Part shown: positions 18,370 through 28,272 of the stretch, piece after piece
Position numbering within the stretch: position 1 is the first letter of the stretch
Layout of the letters: each line of letters opens with the position of its first letter
NCBI RefSeq assembly: GCF_003172895.1
Contig: NZ_QGKL01000039.1
Span: forward strand, 346,001-410,000
Direction: 5' to 3'
DNA: 64,000 nt
From: Leucothrix arctica
GTDB lineage: Bacteria; Pseudomonadota; Gammaproteobacteria; Thiotrichales; Thiotrichaceae
Position numbers and translations under genes: made by a program
Notes under the pieces: generated by a model
What the model saw: only the letters and a program-made list of their open reading frames with translations
Told to the model about the DNA's origin: nothing
Database searches by the model: none

Positions 18370-21300
18370 TCACTGAATAGACAGCCTAGCTCCACTAGAG
18401 TACGCATTAAACTCAGGCGCATACACACTCTGTACCTGCGCTGGCGCAACTCTAAACTGTCCCGACGTGGTCGCTCTCAAACGATACTTAAACGTGTACT
18501 GCCCAGTCCGCAGCGAATCAAAGAAGTAGTTCATTCCACTATCTCGAATCTCTTGATAGAAACCTGTCCCACCTTGCCAACGATAACCTGACTCAGTCTC
18601 CATCGGCTCAAAACCTGCACCACGCGGCGCACGTAAATGCACGTATTCCGCATTGTGCTTGGAGCGTAATACCAACTGCACTTCCAGTTGATCACCGACT
18701 TTAACCGTCGCACCTTCTGCCAACGGTTGCAGCGTCCAGTTGTTATTCACCTGTACTCGTTTAAAGAACTTTCGTGTCACACCAAAGAAGTCACCTTGCG
18801 CACTCGTTGGGGATTTCTCTGTGGAGAAGTGCCATGTCGCAGAGGCAAACATCAACGACTTACTCTGGTTATTCAGTTTGATCGTCGCCATGTCAGGCGT
18901 GATGTCTTTATCCTTTACTACTAAGTGCTGCTTGCCGCCTGTGTACTTGCTTGGCTCAAAGACAAAGTCCTTTTGCAGCGTGTTACCGACCTTAACCGAC
19001 ATGCGTTCTTGCTGGTTGAGCTGTCCTTCTTTCTTCATGTAGTGAACAAGGGAATAGATGCTCTCAGCCGTGGCGCGTGTTGACTTCCAGTGGTTGAGTT
19101 TCTTGTTCAACATCAGCCACTGAACCAAGCCGTGACGACGCTCATCTTGCGGTGTAATTTCCATCATCGCGCGCAACATAAAGGCATGCGTGTCGATGCG
19201 GTCGTTATACCAAAGCCATGAGCGATTTTGCTGCGGCCAGTAAGTCCCATTGTCCTTATCAGTACGTGCTGAGTTCATGATGCTGTCAAAAATCAACGCA
19301 GCTTCTTTGGTTCGTCCAGCACGTTTCATGCTGAGTGCAAGTTGTGCCTTTAGCATGGTCGGTAGCTTGAGCCAGTCAGCAAACGCGAGATTCAAAATGT
19401 ACTGTTTGTCAGCCGCCGTAAACACATTATTCGTCCAGCTTGTGTCAGGGTAACTCGACAACATGTAACTCAAGGTCGCTAACGAACTCACGTTTGTACG
19501 CTTGTTTGCGATCTCAGGTTTCAGCGTTTTGACGTAGTGATCATGCAGGTATTTCCAAGCACGCTGCACATTCGCCTTTGGCACTGGGATATTAAACTCA
19601 GTCGCTTTAGCAAAGCTTTGGAGCAAGTAGCGAGTCATGTAATACGACGAATTACCACCGTCCCACCACGGGAATCCACCGTCGCTATTTTGCGCTTTGA
19701 GCAGCTTAGCAAGCGCACTTTTTTGCTGTGCATTGGCAATAGCAGGGTTGAGGATATTAAGTACTTCATTATCATTCGCACCGCTTTCTGCTTGTCTCAG
19801 CCATGGTGTTTCTTCTAGTAAAATACGGTTGTTTGGATCTTTGTTAATCGCATCCCACTTCTCAAGCTTAGTACCCCGAGTGGCAAAGCTTCGAGCCATG
19901 GTGCGTAGTGCAGGGGACTGAGCAAAGGTTTGATTGATAATCCCCGTCGATAAGAAACGGTTCATGGTCTGCTCAGTACACTCATACGGGTACTGCGTCA
20001 GGTACGGCAGCGCTTTGAGTGTTGAGTAAAACAGTTGGCCGTCTACCGTGACCACAAAGCTGTCATTAACCAGCGTTGAGTCGTTGTTACGCGCTAGCTC
20101 GCTGAACTGCAGTGTGCTTTGCGTGTTGCCTTGCATGGCAGCGAAACGGCTTTGCGCGAGATGGATACGACTCGGCAATACAGGCAGTGGACGTTGCTCG
20201 CCATCGCCAAACTGTTGTGTACCGTCTGAAGCGCTGGCCTTGGCGCGTATGGTTACCATGCCTAAGTCTTTCGGTGTGGTTATTGAGTAACGTAAGCGCG
20301 TGCTTTGTCCTGCTTTGACGTTGAATGCGCGAGGTTGTGGGTTGAGCTTAAACGTCGATGCGATGGTCTTGTCAGTTGCAGGGTCGATAATGTCAAAACT
20401 CATCTTTCCTGACATAGCTTTGTCGCTAGCGTTGTTAACAAGTACTTCGATGTTGGCCTGATCACCTGTGCGCAAGAAGCGCGGTAGGTAAGGGCGAACC
20501 ATCAGTTCTTTGCTGGTACGAGAAAGAGCGGTTGTGCTGCCGCCGCGTAGGTCGCGAGTGATAGCAGATACCCAAACTTTCCACTGTGTTAGTGACTCAG
20601 GGACTTCGAACTCAAAGGTCACGGTGCCGTCTTTTTCAAGGATTAAGTGAGGTTTGAAAAAGGCGACTTCGTTAAAGTTTTTGCGGGTTTCTATGTTGTC
20701 TAGGTCAGTATTTGAAGAACCATTGTCGGTATTGCTATCATCGCTATCACCTTCAGCTTTGATCTTAGACTGCTGGGCAAACACATCGACCGCTCCCCCT
20801 GAGGTGCGCTTGTAAACGCGTTTCTCTACTGCTCTGACCATCCGCGGAGCAGCCGCTGGTGCTGCCATCGCTACCATAGGTTTTGGAGCACCATAACCAT
20901 GACTACCAGCATTCCCCTTATGACAATGCTTAATCTCCTTCGTCAAAGCATTAGCAGGGTGAGTATGGCAGTTCAAATCAGAGAAGATATTAACCGTTAG
21001 ATTAAGGTCAGTACTTGCATAAGGCGCAGGCGTTGGTGTTTTATAAGGGGGTCTAACATAGTTAGATGCGCGGTTTTCACCAAGACTATCGTAACGACTT
21101 AAGGTGTTACTTTTACTACGATAAAGCCCCTGAACCGACGGATACGTGTGGTTACCAAATAACTCTAAGCTTCGATCAAACATAGACGCGAGCACTTCTG
21201 CTGCACCTTGTTCCAGTGGTCTATTTTTCGAGTCTTTAACGCTAATGCGCCAAGTCTCTTTTTGTCCAGGACGTAGCTTATCTCTAAACGTTGAGAAGCT

Positions 21301-24300
21301 AACGTTGAGGTTACGGTCAGTCCACGGCACGTTAACGAACTTTTCTTGGCGAATCAGTTGGTAGTCTTTTAATGTCGTCAGTACAAAGCTCAAACCACCA
21401 CGGTGCTCTGCGGTGACTGCAAACTGTTGAGTCTTAATCCCACCTTGTAACGTGGTGCGTTTAAGCAAGGTATTACCGTGATAAACCTCTAGTAAACTCG
21501 GTGTCTGAGTAAAACCAGAGCCTGCCAATAACGACACTCGCTGGCCCACTTCAACACTCGACTGAGCTGTTTCTAGGTAAGCAGGTAGTTGAGCGACCGT
21601 TTGCTGCTGGTTACTAACCACAATAGTTTTCACTGCTTTAACGACTTGCCCCCACTTATCTTTCGTGGTGTAACGCAGACGGTATAAACCCGCTTTTGGC
21701 GCTTTTAAGGTCACAACCACATCGCCACTTTCAGGGTGACGTATTGAGCCTTGGGCAACTTTACCCGCATCTCGCCACTCATCTATGTAGTCGGCTACTT
21801 CTGGATAGCTGGTCCAGCGGGCGTGTTGTTTGTCGCCTTTAGTTGCGTAGCGAAGCTCAGCTTTTGAGAGTCCTGTAACAGGTCTTTCAGAAGGCATAAT
21901 GATATTTTGTGGTTGCTGAATAGGGTGGAAAGACCAGAAGCCAGAACCCGCACGACCGTTACTGTCTAAGTCCTGTCGGCTAATGGTTAACTTAAACGGA
22001 CGACCCGCTGTAACAAACGCAGCATCACTATTAATCTGAGCTTTGATGGTTGCCTTCGCAATAGTAAATGTGCGGCTTGTACTACGTGTCTCGCCACCAG
22101 TATCTGTAATGTCTGCACTAATTGTATAATTGAGTGCTGAGGCGTCATTAGAGCCACTAGTCGGTATAGCACTTGGTTTAAAGGCAATTGTAAATTCACC
22201 TTTGTCGTTGAGTTGCACTGTTCCGTTGGCGACTGTTTTAGAGCTATAAGACTGTCGGTTAGTATAAATCGCATTTCTAGTTACTCGCCAAGTAACCTTT
22301 CCTTCGGTCACTGCGCCACCAAAATAATACTCAGCAGAACCTGTCACTTTAGCTGCTTGATCTAGTCGCAGCGCTTGTTTTGGTTTGCTGATGCTGGCTT
22401 TAAAAGTAGGGCGTTTGTACTCCTCGACCTTAAGGGATTTGCTGCCACCCCAGACGGTTTCAATACGCCATTGCCCAAGTAGACGGTCAGCTTTAGCAGT
22501 GAACTCACCGGAGGCAGAGCCAAATGCATTCGTCGTGACAGCGACTTTCTGTACCTCTTTATTGTTGGCGTCGAGTAGTCTGACCCAGCCTTTAGCATTG
22601 GGTGAAACGCGGTACTTGCTCTTATCCGAGTCACCACTGTAGGCAACGACCTTCCAGTTAATTGTTTGGCTAGGACGGTAGATGGCGCGATCAGTAAAGA
22701 CGAGTGCGCTTTTTACTGTATTTTGATTAGCGTAGCCGCGGCCGTAAGTATTAACGTGACTCACAATGGCGGTGCTGCTTTGATGGTTTAACAGTAGGCT
22801 GTATTGCTTATTCTTATCAGCATTTAATAGCGCAACACCTTGAGCATTGGAGCTCACTCGTTGCACGGCTTGTGCGCCATTTTCAGGCCATAACTCGACT
22901 GATACATTGGGCGTTATTTTTCCTGACTCGCCATCGTAAGTGAGGACTTCCAGCTTATCGTTTGTATAACGAATGTCTGCGGTGAGCTTGGTCAAGTCAA
23001 GTAGATCCGTTAGTACGTATTTTCCCTCGACTTGTTTCTCTGAAAAATCATCCTGACTAGATGCAGCGATCAACCAATAGCCTTCTTCACTGATAGGCGG
23101 TGTGATGTAGCTGTCGTGGTTTTTATAGTTCGTGTTTTTCTCTAACGTTGACTGCCACACAGCATCAGGCTTAGTACCTTGTCTCAGCTTTATACCTAGG
23201 AAAATACTGCTGCGTGAGTGGGTAGGGGTTGTCAGCGCTTGCTTAGGATCAATTTTCCATGCTCTAAAATAAACCGTCTCGACATTATTGTGAGTCAGCT
23301 CAATAGAGCGCTTACCCAAACCGTCAGATAGGCTCATAGACATACCAAGAAAAGGCGCTTTGATGCTCTCTTCAAGGTTTTTACACAGTGTTAATAGCTC
23401 AGGTAACTGCTGGCTAGTTAGACACGGCTTTAACGCTGCCAGACTTTGAATATTTGAATCTGGAGTGTTGAGTGCTTTTAGCTTCGTCGCCAACTCAAGT
23501 CGAAGTCTGTTTAGCCATGGCGTATGCTGCTTCGCGTTTTCTTGCTGCTTAATGCGTAAACGCAGCGCGTGAAGAATTTGTTTTTTATCAGTTTCAGACG
23601 ACTTGTTATTGCCAATAACGTTGAGCTTAACTCTAAATGCTTCCAAGTTGCCGTCAACATTGCGTCGTGACAGTTGGTGTTGCTCTAAGTCACTCAATAT
23701 TTTAACCGCACGCTTTAACGGATGCTGTTTCAAGTCGTAAGGGTTAACCGTCTCACGATACGGCGTCGCTAATAGCTTCGGCGTTAACAATTTAGCACTT
23801 TGTGCGTCTTGCTCTGGTGTCCAGTAGCTGCTGTTTTGAAGCGCGTCTACCCACAGGTAGGTCACCGTGTCTTTCAGTGTGCCACGGACATTTTTTGGGT
23901 AAGGGTTTTCACTCGTAAAGTAACTGTCTAAACGCTGCAGTGACAGCTGACTGACTTGCTCAACTCTTTCACCACGTTGCTGTGCCAGTCGGTGAGTCTT
24001 TGAAAATGCAGTATGCATGGCTGTTTGTAACTGCGTCATGGTTTGTTTTGCGACAGGTATCGGCTCTTTAGACTTCACTTCTTCACGATTACGAATCTGC
24101 CAGCGGTGGTTGCCGATGTACTTTGTTAAATAATAACCAAGGTGCAAGTTAAGCAGTAATTGAGAGTCTTGGTCAGTTGGCCAAGCTTGTTTAGTGAGTG
24201 TGTCGATTGCTGTTTGTGCATCTTGGCTATATTCGCCCAGTGCTGCACTAGCATTGAGAAGCAGTGCCTCGCGCCATGCTTTATTGTCTTTGCGTTGTTT

Positions 24301-24456
24301 AGCTTGCTCAATAATGAGCGGGATTTGTTTTTGTACGTCTGCAAGCTTGCCTTGTTTGGCGAGGGCTTCTACCTGCGTCCAGTTGGGAGCAGCGATGGAG
24401 GTGGAGGCAGTCGCCCAGAGGCATAGAAAGAAAATTAGGCAGTTTAATAAACGCAT
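18370..24456 (-). CDS. Bacterial alpha-2-macroglobulin, thioester type
   Basis: 2028 residues, the largest gene of the window. A signal peptide without lipobox cysteine (ends near TSIAA) points to the periplasm. The order is a long helical N-terminal region (1-350), then macroglobulin-like beta domains including MG2/MG3 (TDRAIYRPSQTINWKVVAY), the bait region with a low-complexity Ala/Pro and Ser/Asp/Asn stretch (about 1190-1250), and the A2M core (ETRKNFNEVAFFKPHL). The thioester motif CTEQ is at C1493-Q1496, followed by alpha/alpha toroid repeats. Such proteins trap proteases. It is monocistronic; the usual pbpC partner is not next to it. Confidence 0.9.
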   Translation of the reverse strand: MRLLNCLIFFLCLWATASTSIAAPNWTQVEALAKQGKLADVQKQIPLIIEQAKQRKDNKAWREALLLNASAALGEYSQDAQTAIDTLTKQAWPTDQDSQLLLNLHLGYYLTKYIGNHRWQIRNREEVKSKEPIPVAKQTMTQLQTAMHTAFSKTHRLAQQRGERVEQVSQLSLQRLDSYFTSENPYPKNVRGTLKDTVTYLWVDALQNSSYWTPEQDAQSAKLLTPKLLATPYRETVNPYDLKQHPLKRAVKILSDLEQHQLSRRNVDGNLEAFRVKLNVIGNNKSSETDKKQILHALRLRIKQQENAKQHTPWLNRLRLELATKLKALNTPDSNIQSLAALKPCLTSQQLPELLTLCKNLEESIKAPFLGMSMSLSDGLGKRSIELTHNNVETVYFRAWKIDPKQALTTPTHSRSSIFLGIKLRQGTKPDAVWQSTLEKNTNYKNHDSYITPPISEEGYWLIAASSQDDFSEKQVEGKYVLTDLLDLTKLTADIRYTNDKLEVLTYDGESGKITPNVSVELWPENGAQAVQRVSSNAQGVALLNADKNKQYSLLLNHQSSTAIVSHVNTYGRGYANQNTVKSALVFTDRAIYRPSQTINWKVVAYSGDSDKSKYRVSPNAKGWVRLLDANNKEVQKVAVTTNAFGSASGEFTAKADRLLGQWRIETVWGGSKSLKVEEYKRPTFKASISKPKQALRLDQAAKVTGSAEYYFGGAVTEGKVTWRVTRNAIYTNRQSYSSKTVANGTVQLNDKGEFTIAFKPSAIPTSGSNDASALNYTISADITDTGGETRSTSRTFTIAKATIKAQINSDAAFVTAGRPFKLTISRQDLDSNGRAGSGFWSFHPIQQPQNIIMPSERPVTGLSKAELRYATKGDKQHARWTSYPEVADYIDEWRDAGKVAQGSIRHPESGDVVVTLKAPKAGLYRLRYTTKDKWGQVVKAVKTIVVSNQQQTVAQLPAYLETAQSSVEVGQRVSLLAGSGFTQTPSLLEVYHGNTLLKRTTLQGGIKTQQFAVTAEHRGGLSFVLTTLKDYQLIRQEKFVNVPWTDRNLNVSFSTFRDKLRPGQKETWRISVKDSKNRPLEQGAAEVLASMFDRSLELFGNHTYPSVQGLYRSKSNTLSRYDSLGENRASNYVRPPYKTPTPAPYASTDLNLTVNIFSDLNCHTHPANALTKEIKHCHKGNAGSHGYGAPKPMVAMAAPAAAPRMVRAVEKRVYKRTSGGAVDVFAQQSKIKAEGDSDDSNTDNGSSNTDLDNIETRKNFNEVAFFKPHLILEKDGTVTFEFEVPESLTQWKVWVSAITRDLRGGSTTALSRTSKELMVRPYLPRFLRTGDQANIEVLVNNASDKAMSGKMSFDIIDPATDKTIASTFKLNPQPRAFNVKAGQSTRLRYSITTPKDLGMVTIRAKASASDGTQQFGDGEQRPLPVLPSRIHLAQSRFAAMQGNTQSTLQFSELARNNDSTLVNDSFVVTVDGQLFYSTLKALPYLTQYPYECTEQTMNRFLSTGIINQTFAQSPALRTMARSFATRGTKLEKWDAINKDPNNRILLEETPWLRQAESGANDNEVLNILNPAIANAQQKSALAKLLKAQNSDGGFPWWDGGNSSYYMTRYLLQSFAKATEFNIPVPKANVQRAWKYLHDHYVKTLKPEIANKRTNVSSLATLSYMLSSYPDTSWTNNVFTAADKQYILNLAFADWLKLPTMLKAQLALSMKRAGRTKEAALIFDSIMNSARTDKDNGTYWPQQNRSWLWYNDRIDTHAFMLRAMMEITPQDERRHGLVQWLMLNKKLNHWKSTRATAESIYSLVHYMKKEGQLNQQERMSVKVGNTLQKDFVFEPSKYTGGKQHLVVKDKDITPDMATIKLNNQSKSLMFASATWHFSTEKSPTSAQGDFFGVTRKFFKRVQVNNNWTLQPLAEGATVKVGDQLEVQLVLRSKHNAEYVHLRAPRGAGFEPMETESGYRWQGGTGFYQEIRDSGMNYFFDSLRTGQYTFKYRLRATTSGQFRVAPAQVQSVYAPEFNAYSSGARLSIQ

Positions 24457-24588
24457 TTTTTATAGTCTCAATAAATCGCAAAGGAGCAGCTGTTTTAGAG
24501 TTTTAGTGGCTATAAGTTAACGCGTTTGGTGGTTTAAATCTACGGCTAAAGAGAGAGGTTAATAATATTTGAGTGCCCGCAGAGTGGC

Positions 24589-25521
24589 TCAGAAAGCCAC
24601 TTGCAGGGATGAATTATAGAGTTTGTTGGTTTGTCTTTTAATAACCGCAGTCAGGATATTATGATCAGACAGGACTTCGTCTAATACGGTTTGCTCAGCG
24701 ATCTCAAACGCTGGGCTCACTAATATCCAATCGATACGTGAGTTCAAAAAAGGAAACGTAACGATTGAAGGATCATCCACTTTCCATGCTTTCAGTTGAG
24801 TCTCTTTGAGAAATGCAGGGAGTAACTCTTCCGACATATCCGTATTAAAGTCGCCCATCATAATGACTGGCTTACCTGAATTTTTCACAGTCTCACTAAG
24901 GACGGCTAACTGCTTTTCTCGCACGTCATTACTCGCAAAATCAAGGTGCAAGGAGATTACATCAAACTTAAATGAAGGGTCACCGGGCCACTCGGAAGCA
25001 ACCACAACAAAGCCTTTACTCAAGGTCGGGACGTTCTTTTCAAAGGTAACCTGACGGGCTTCTGACACTTCTAACTGAGTGACAACCGCAGTGCCATACT
25101 GCAAGCCTAAGCCTTCAATATTGGTGCCTTGAACCGCTGACTTCATCCCTGCTAGTTTACCGATAGCGTTCACATGTGAGTAATTACCACTCCACCAAGA
25201 CGGTGCGTCCGCTTCTTGTAACGCGACAACTTGAGCAGCTTCCTTTGCTATTAAATGCCCGATTGCAGTGACGTTCTCTTTAATGGCGTCATTGGATTGG
25301 AGTATCTGACTTGTGCCGTCACCTCTACCGTGTGCGAGGTTAATGGTCATCACCTTTATCTGGTCTGTGTCGAGTGTTTGCTGCTGGTTCTCTATGGAAA
25401 ACACACTCACCGATTTACTTTGGCCATGAGTCGCATGAACGGTTGCGTAGCTACAGATTGCCAAAGCGATAATAAATAAGAAGGGTAAAGCTATCCGCTT
25501 TTTTTTAAGAGTTTTTATCAT
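24589..25521 (-). CDS. Endonuclease/exonuclease/phosphatase-family protein, secreted
   Basis: About 310 residues from the Met at 25521, which begins a signal peptide (MIKTLKKKRIALPFLFII). The frame can extend to 25623 but then the hydrophobic leader is no longer N-terminal. Motifs of the DNase I-like fold are present: INLAHGRGDG, VALQEAD, MGDFNTDMS and the C-terminal SDHN. These form the metal site for phosphodiester or phosphate ester cleavage. Substrate (DNA, lipid or sugar phosphate) cannot be told. It is a lone gene divergent from the dehydrogenase gene. Confidence 0.8.
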   Translation of the reverse strand: MIKTLKKKRIALPFLFIIALAICSYATVHATHGQSKSVSVFSIENQQQTLDTDQIKVMTINLAHGRGDGTSQILQSNDAIKENVTAIGHLIAKEAAQVVALQEADAPSWWSGNYSHVNAIGKLAGMKSAVQGTNIEGLGLQYGTAVVTQLEVSEARQVTFEKNVPTLSKGFVVVASEWPGDPSFKFDVISLHLDFASNDVREKQLAVLSETVKNSGKPVIMMGDFNTDMSEELLPAFLKETQLKAWKVDDPSIVTFPFLNSRIDWILVSPAFEIAEQTVLDEVLSDHNILTAVIKRQTNKLYNSSLQVAF

Positions 25522-25731
25522 GTATATAGCCAATAGGTTGTTTATTTTTAAAAGCATCGTGCCACTTAAAAAGAACACAATATTGCTTGATATTATTAAT
25601 GATGGGGGCATTGTCACTACCACACAAGTAGTTCGAGATTACAAATGATGCAGAAGATAGGGTTGAGGCGTATATTTAATGTGCCGACAATAATGCTGTC
25701 TGTATTAGACATAAGAACTCAGGAGCGTTCC

Positions 25732-26691
25732 ATGAAAGTTGCAGTGTTAGATGACTATCAAGAAGCCGTAAAAACGTTAGATTGCTTTGATCTACTCAGT
25801 GGTCATGACGTGACTGTCTTTAATAAAACGTATACCAACGAAGACGAGCTTGCTCAAAAGCTCGCTGATGTTGAAGCGGTGGTACTGATAAGAGAGCGAA
25901 CTATTATTACCGACTCTCTACTCTCCAAATTGCCCAAGCTGAAACTGATTAGTCAAACAGGCAAGATCAGTAATCACTTAGACCTCGCGACCTGTCATAA
26001 GTTCGGTGTTGCTGTGGCAGAAGGTAGAGGCTCACCAGTGGCTCCTTCTGAGTTGTGCTGGGCTTTGATTATGGCTGCTTCACGCAACATTCCTGAATAC
26101 GTTAATAACCTTGAACAGTCACAATGGCAACAGTCCGGCGCTGTTGGGCTAGGGCGCACCTTAAACGGTTTGACGTTGGGTATTTGGGGTTATGGCAAGA
26201 TCGGTCAACGTATTGCGCAGTACGCAAAAGCCTTCGGAATGTCTGTGCTGGTTTGGGGAAGTGTGTCATCCAGAGCCTTAGCGGTGTCGCATGGCTTTAG
26301 TGCTGCGCAGACTAAGCAAGCGTTCTTCAGTGCAGCAGATGTGGTGTCACTGCACCTGCGCCTAAACGAGGCAACGAAGCACTGCGTCACACAAGAAGAC
26401 TTGTCAGTGATGAAGAAAGACTCGCTGTTTGTAAATACGAGTCGAGCTGAGTTAGTTCAGTCAGGTGCTTTGTACTTAGAAATGAAAGCCAACCCAACAA
26501 AGCGTGCCGCGTTAGATGTGTTTGAAATAGAGCCTGCTACGCTAGACAATGAACCTTTAATTTCATTAGCTAACGTGTTGTGCGCACCGCATATTGGCTA
26601 TGTAGAGAAGGGGAGTTACGCGCTGTATTTTAAGATTGCGTTTGAGAATGTGGTCGCGTTTGCAGAAGGGCGGCCGGAGAATATTGCCTGA
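25732..26691 (+). CDS. D-isomer-specific 2-hydroxyacid dehydrogenase
   Basis: 319 residues from the ATG at 25732, preceded by AGGAGCG. The Rossmann motif is GIWGYGKIGQRIAQYAKA. Catalytic Arg lies in NTSRAELV, the Glu in the segment FEIEPA and the His in CAPHIGYVEKG. It reduces a 2-keto acid or oxidises a D-2-hydroxy acid with NAD(P); substrate unknown. The frame extends to 25645 but without a ribosome site. Confidence 0.88.
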   Translation: MKVAVLDDYQEAVKTLDCFDLLSGHDVTVFNKTYTNEDELAQKLADVEAVVLIRERTIITDSLLSKLPKLKLISQTGKISNHLDLATCHKFGVAVAEGRGSPVAPSELCWALIMAASRNIPEYVNNLEQSQWQQSGAVGLGRTLNGLTLGIWGYGKIGQRIAQYAKAFGMSVLVWGSVSSRALAVSHGFSAAQTKQAFFSAADVVSLHLRLNEATKHCVTQEDLSVMKKDSLFVNTSRAELVQSGALYLEMKANPTKRAALDVFEIEPATLDNEPLISLANVLCAPHIGYVEKGSYALYFKIAFENVVAFAEGRPENIA

Positions 26692-26844
26692 TACTTACAA
26701 CATAGCTAGGGTCACCAAAATGGGTAATATGTGTTTTGGAAGAGCACATATTAATTCGGACAGCTCACTAAGTTAGTGTACTTATAGGCAAGCATTAAAT
26801 GCTGTCAGGTTAAGTGGTGATTCCTCGTTGTTCAATTTCTGCCT

Positions 26845-27297
26845 TTGAAGACCGATGTGGTGTCTGAGAAAAAGTACTCTGACCGCATACTAGAAACACT
26901 ACGCAAGTACCACAACCGAGCGATTGAAACTGCGCAAGTCATTGAAGAAATGATTCAAATGGCTAAGGATATGGCGGCAGATGCTGAGCTTGCGGAGAAG
27001 TCGGGGTTAAATACGGATGAGTTGGCGTTCTATCGTGCATTGATTCAAAACGAGAGTGCGGTGAAGGAGTTGGGTGATAATACGCTTAAGGCTTTAGCGA
27101 CTCATGTGACTGAGCAGCTAAGAAAATCTACAACGGTGGATTGGCAGGTGCGGGATAGTGTGCGAGCTAAGTTGAGAAACTTAGTGCGTCGTGCTTTGCG
27201 TAAGTGGAAGTACCCACCAGATGGGGCTGATGAGGCGATTGAGTTGTGTCTTAAGCAGGCTGAGGCGCTGAGTGAGCACTGGAGTGCTGGCGTTTAG
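26845..27297 (+). pseudogene. C-terminal remnant of a type I restriction subunit HsdR
   Basis: About 145 residues match the end of HsdR: ILETLRKYHNRAIETAQVIEE is almost the consensus, followed by LAFYRALIQNESAVKELGD and VDWQVRDSVRAKLRNLVRR. The gene should be over 1000 residues. The upstream frame is full of stops (for example in the segment 26700-26820) and only a TTG could start the fragment. No hsdM or hsdS is present. It is a decayed fragment, although it is itself uninterrupted, so expression of a small protein cannot be excluded. Confidence 0.85.
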
Positions 27298-27440
27298 CTA
27301 AATTGTGCATGTTGTAGCGTTTGCAGATGTGAAACCGTAGAACACAGTGAAGATATAGCGCAAATGAAAATAGCTTTCCCATGAGCTGGAAAGCTATTAG
27401 TTATTCGAAGGGTTAGGTGTCGCTTTATAAAGCAATGCCA

Positions 27441-27923
27441 TTAACTAGCCCGGGAGATTGGTAAAAACATAGTGTTTATATAGTTTGAAGCCGAATCCTG
27501 AGGCATACGCATATGTCTGATTTTAGGTTCTTTCACAAAGTCAGCGAGCGTTATGTCATTCAAAAACTCATAAAGCTTGAAGCTCAAGTCTTCCCACAAC
27601 TTGTGAGTTAAGCAACGATCACCACTGCTACAGTCTTCTGCACCCAAGCACTGTGTGCTATCGATGGATACATCTGCTGCTTGCATGATTTGAGCAATCG
27701 TAATCTGGTTGATTGGTCTTGCTAGTCGGTATCCGCCACCTGGTCCACGCACACCTTCTACCAAGTCTGCCTTTCTAAGTTTAGAAAAGATCTGCTCTAG
27801 GTATGAGAGCGAGATACTTTGATTCTTAGAAATGTCAGCCAAACTCATTGGGCCTGTGCGGTGGTTGATCGCTAGATCCATCATTGCCGTTACTGCGTAA
27901 CGCCCTTTTGTTGATAATTTCAT
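27441..27923 (-). CDS. iscR: IscR, iron-sulfur cluster regulator (Rrf2 family)
   Basis: 160 residues. MKLSTKGRYAVTAMMDLAI and the winged-helix SLSYLEQIFSKLRKADLVEG with the GPGGGYRLARP wing are diagnostic. The three cluster-binding cysteines are in CLGAEDCSSGDRC, with the His ligand in the following LTHKLW, so a [2Fe-2S] cluster should bind. The usual iscSUA-hscBA-fdx genes do not follow; an hsdR stump lies downstream. Hence it is a stand-alone regulator. A self-regulated promoter is seen upstream. Confidence 0.93.
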   Translation of the reverse strand: MKLSTKGRYAVTAMMDLAINHRTGPMSLADISKNQSISLSYLEQIFSKLRKADLVEGVRGPGGGYRLARPINQITIAQIMQAADVSIDSTQCLGAEDCSSGDRCLTHKLWEDLSFKLYEFLNDITLADFVKEPKIRHMRMPQDSASNYINTMFLPISRAS

Positions 27924-28004
27924 TCTCGAATACCTCAGTCTATGACTGATTGAAGGTTAAAAATGCTTGGTTTTGGTAATAACCAAGTAACTTACTAGGT
28001 ATTA

Positions 28005-28032
28005 ATTATATATAACCTACTAACTCAGTCAA
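28005..28032 (-). promoter_or_regulatory. iscR promoter with overlapping IscR-like site
   Basis: On the minus strand TTGACT (28027-28032) and TATAAT (28005-28010) are 16 bases apart, an almost ideal sigma-70 promoter. The -35 lies in TTGACTGAGTTAGTAGG, which resembles a type 1 IscR box, and a second similar half-palindrome (ACCTAGTAAGTTACTTGGTT) lies just downstream at about 27981-28002. This suggests negative autoregulation. Confidence 0.75.
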
Positions 28033-28219
28033 GAATATAGGATATTATGTTTTGTTTAGGTGTTAAGTTTATGATTTAAAATGTTTTTAATGGTTTTTTT
28101 TCAAACCCTACTTAATGAAGGTTAAGTGTTAGAGAGGTGATCTAGGAGGGATTTGCACTAGTTTGTACGCGGAGAGAGGGAAGGTTGGATCTCAAAAGTG
28201 CAGTGGATTTCTTTGAGAT

Positions 28220-28254
28220 AAAAAAAAGCCTACTTATGAAAAGCAGGCTTTCTT
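28220..28254 (-). terminator. Rho-independent terminator of the DUF397 gene
   Basis: On the minus strand AAAGCCTGCTT pairs with AAGTAGGCTTT and is followed by a run of T. It lies just after the DUF397 stop codon. Confidence 0.8.
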
Positions 28255-28272
28255 CTAACATTCGGTGTTGTC

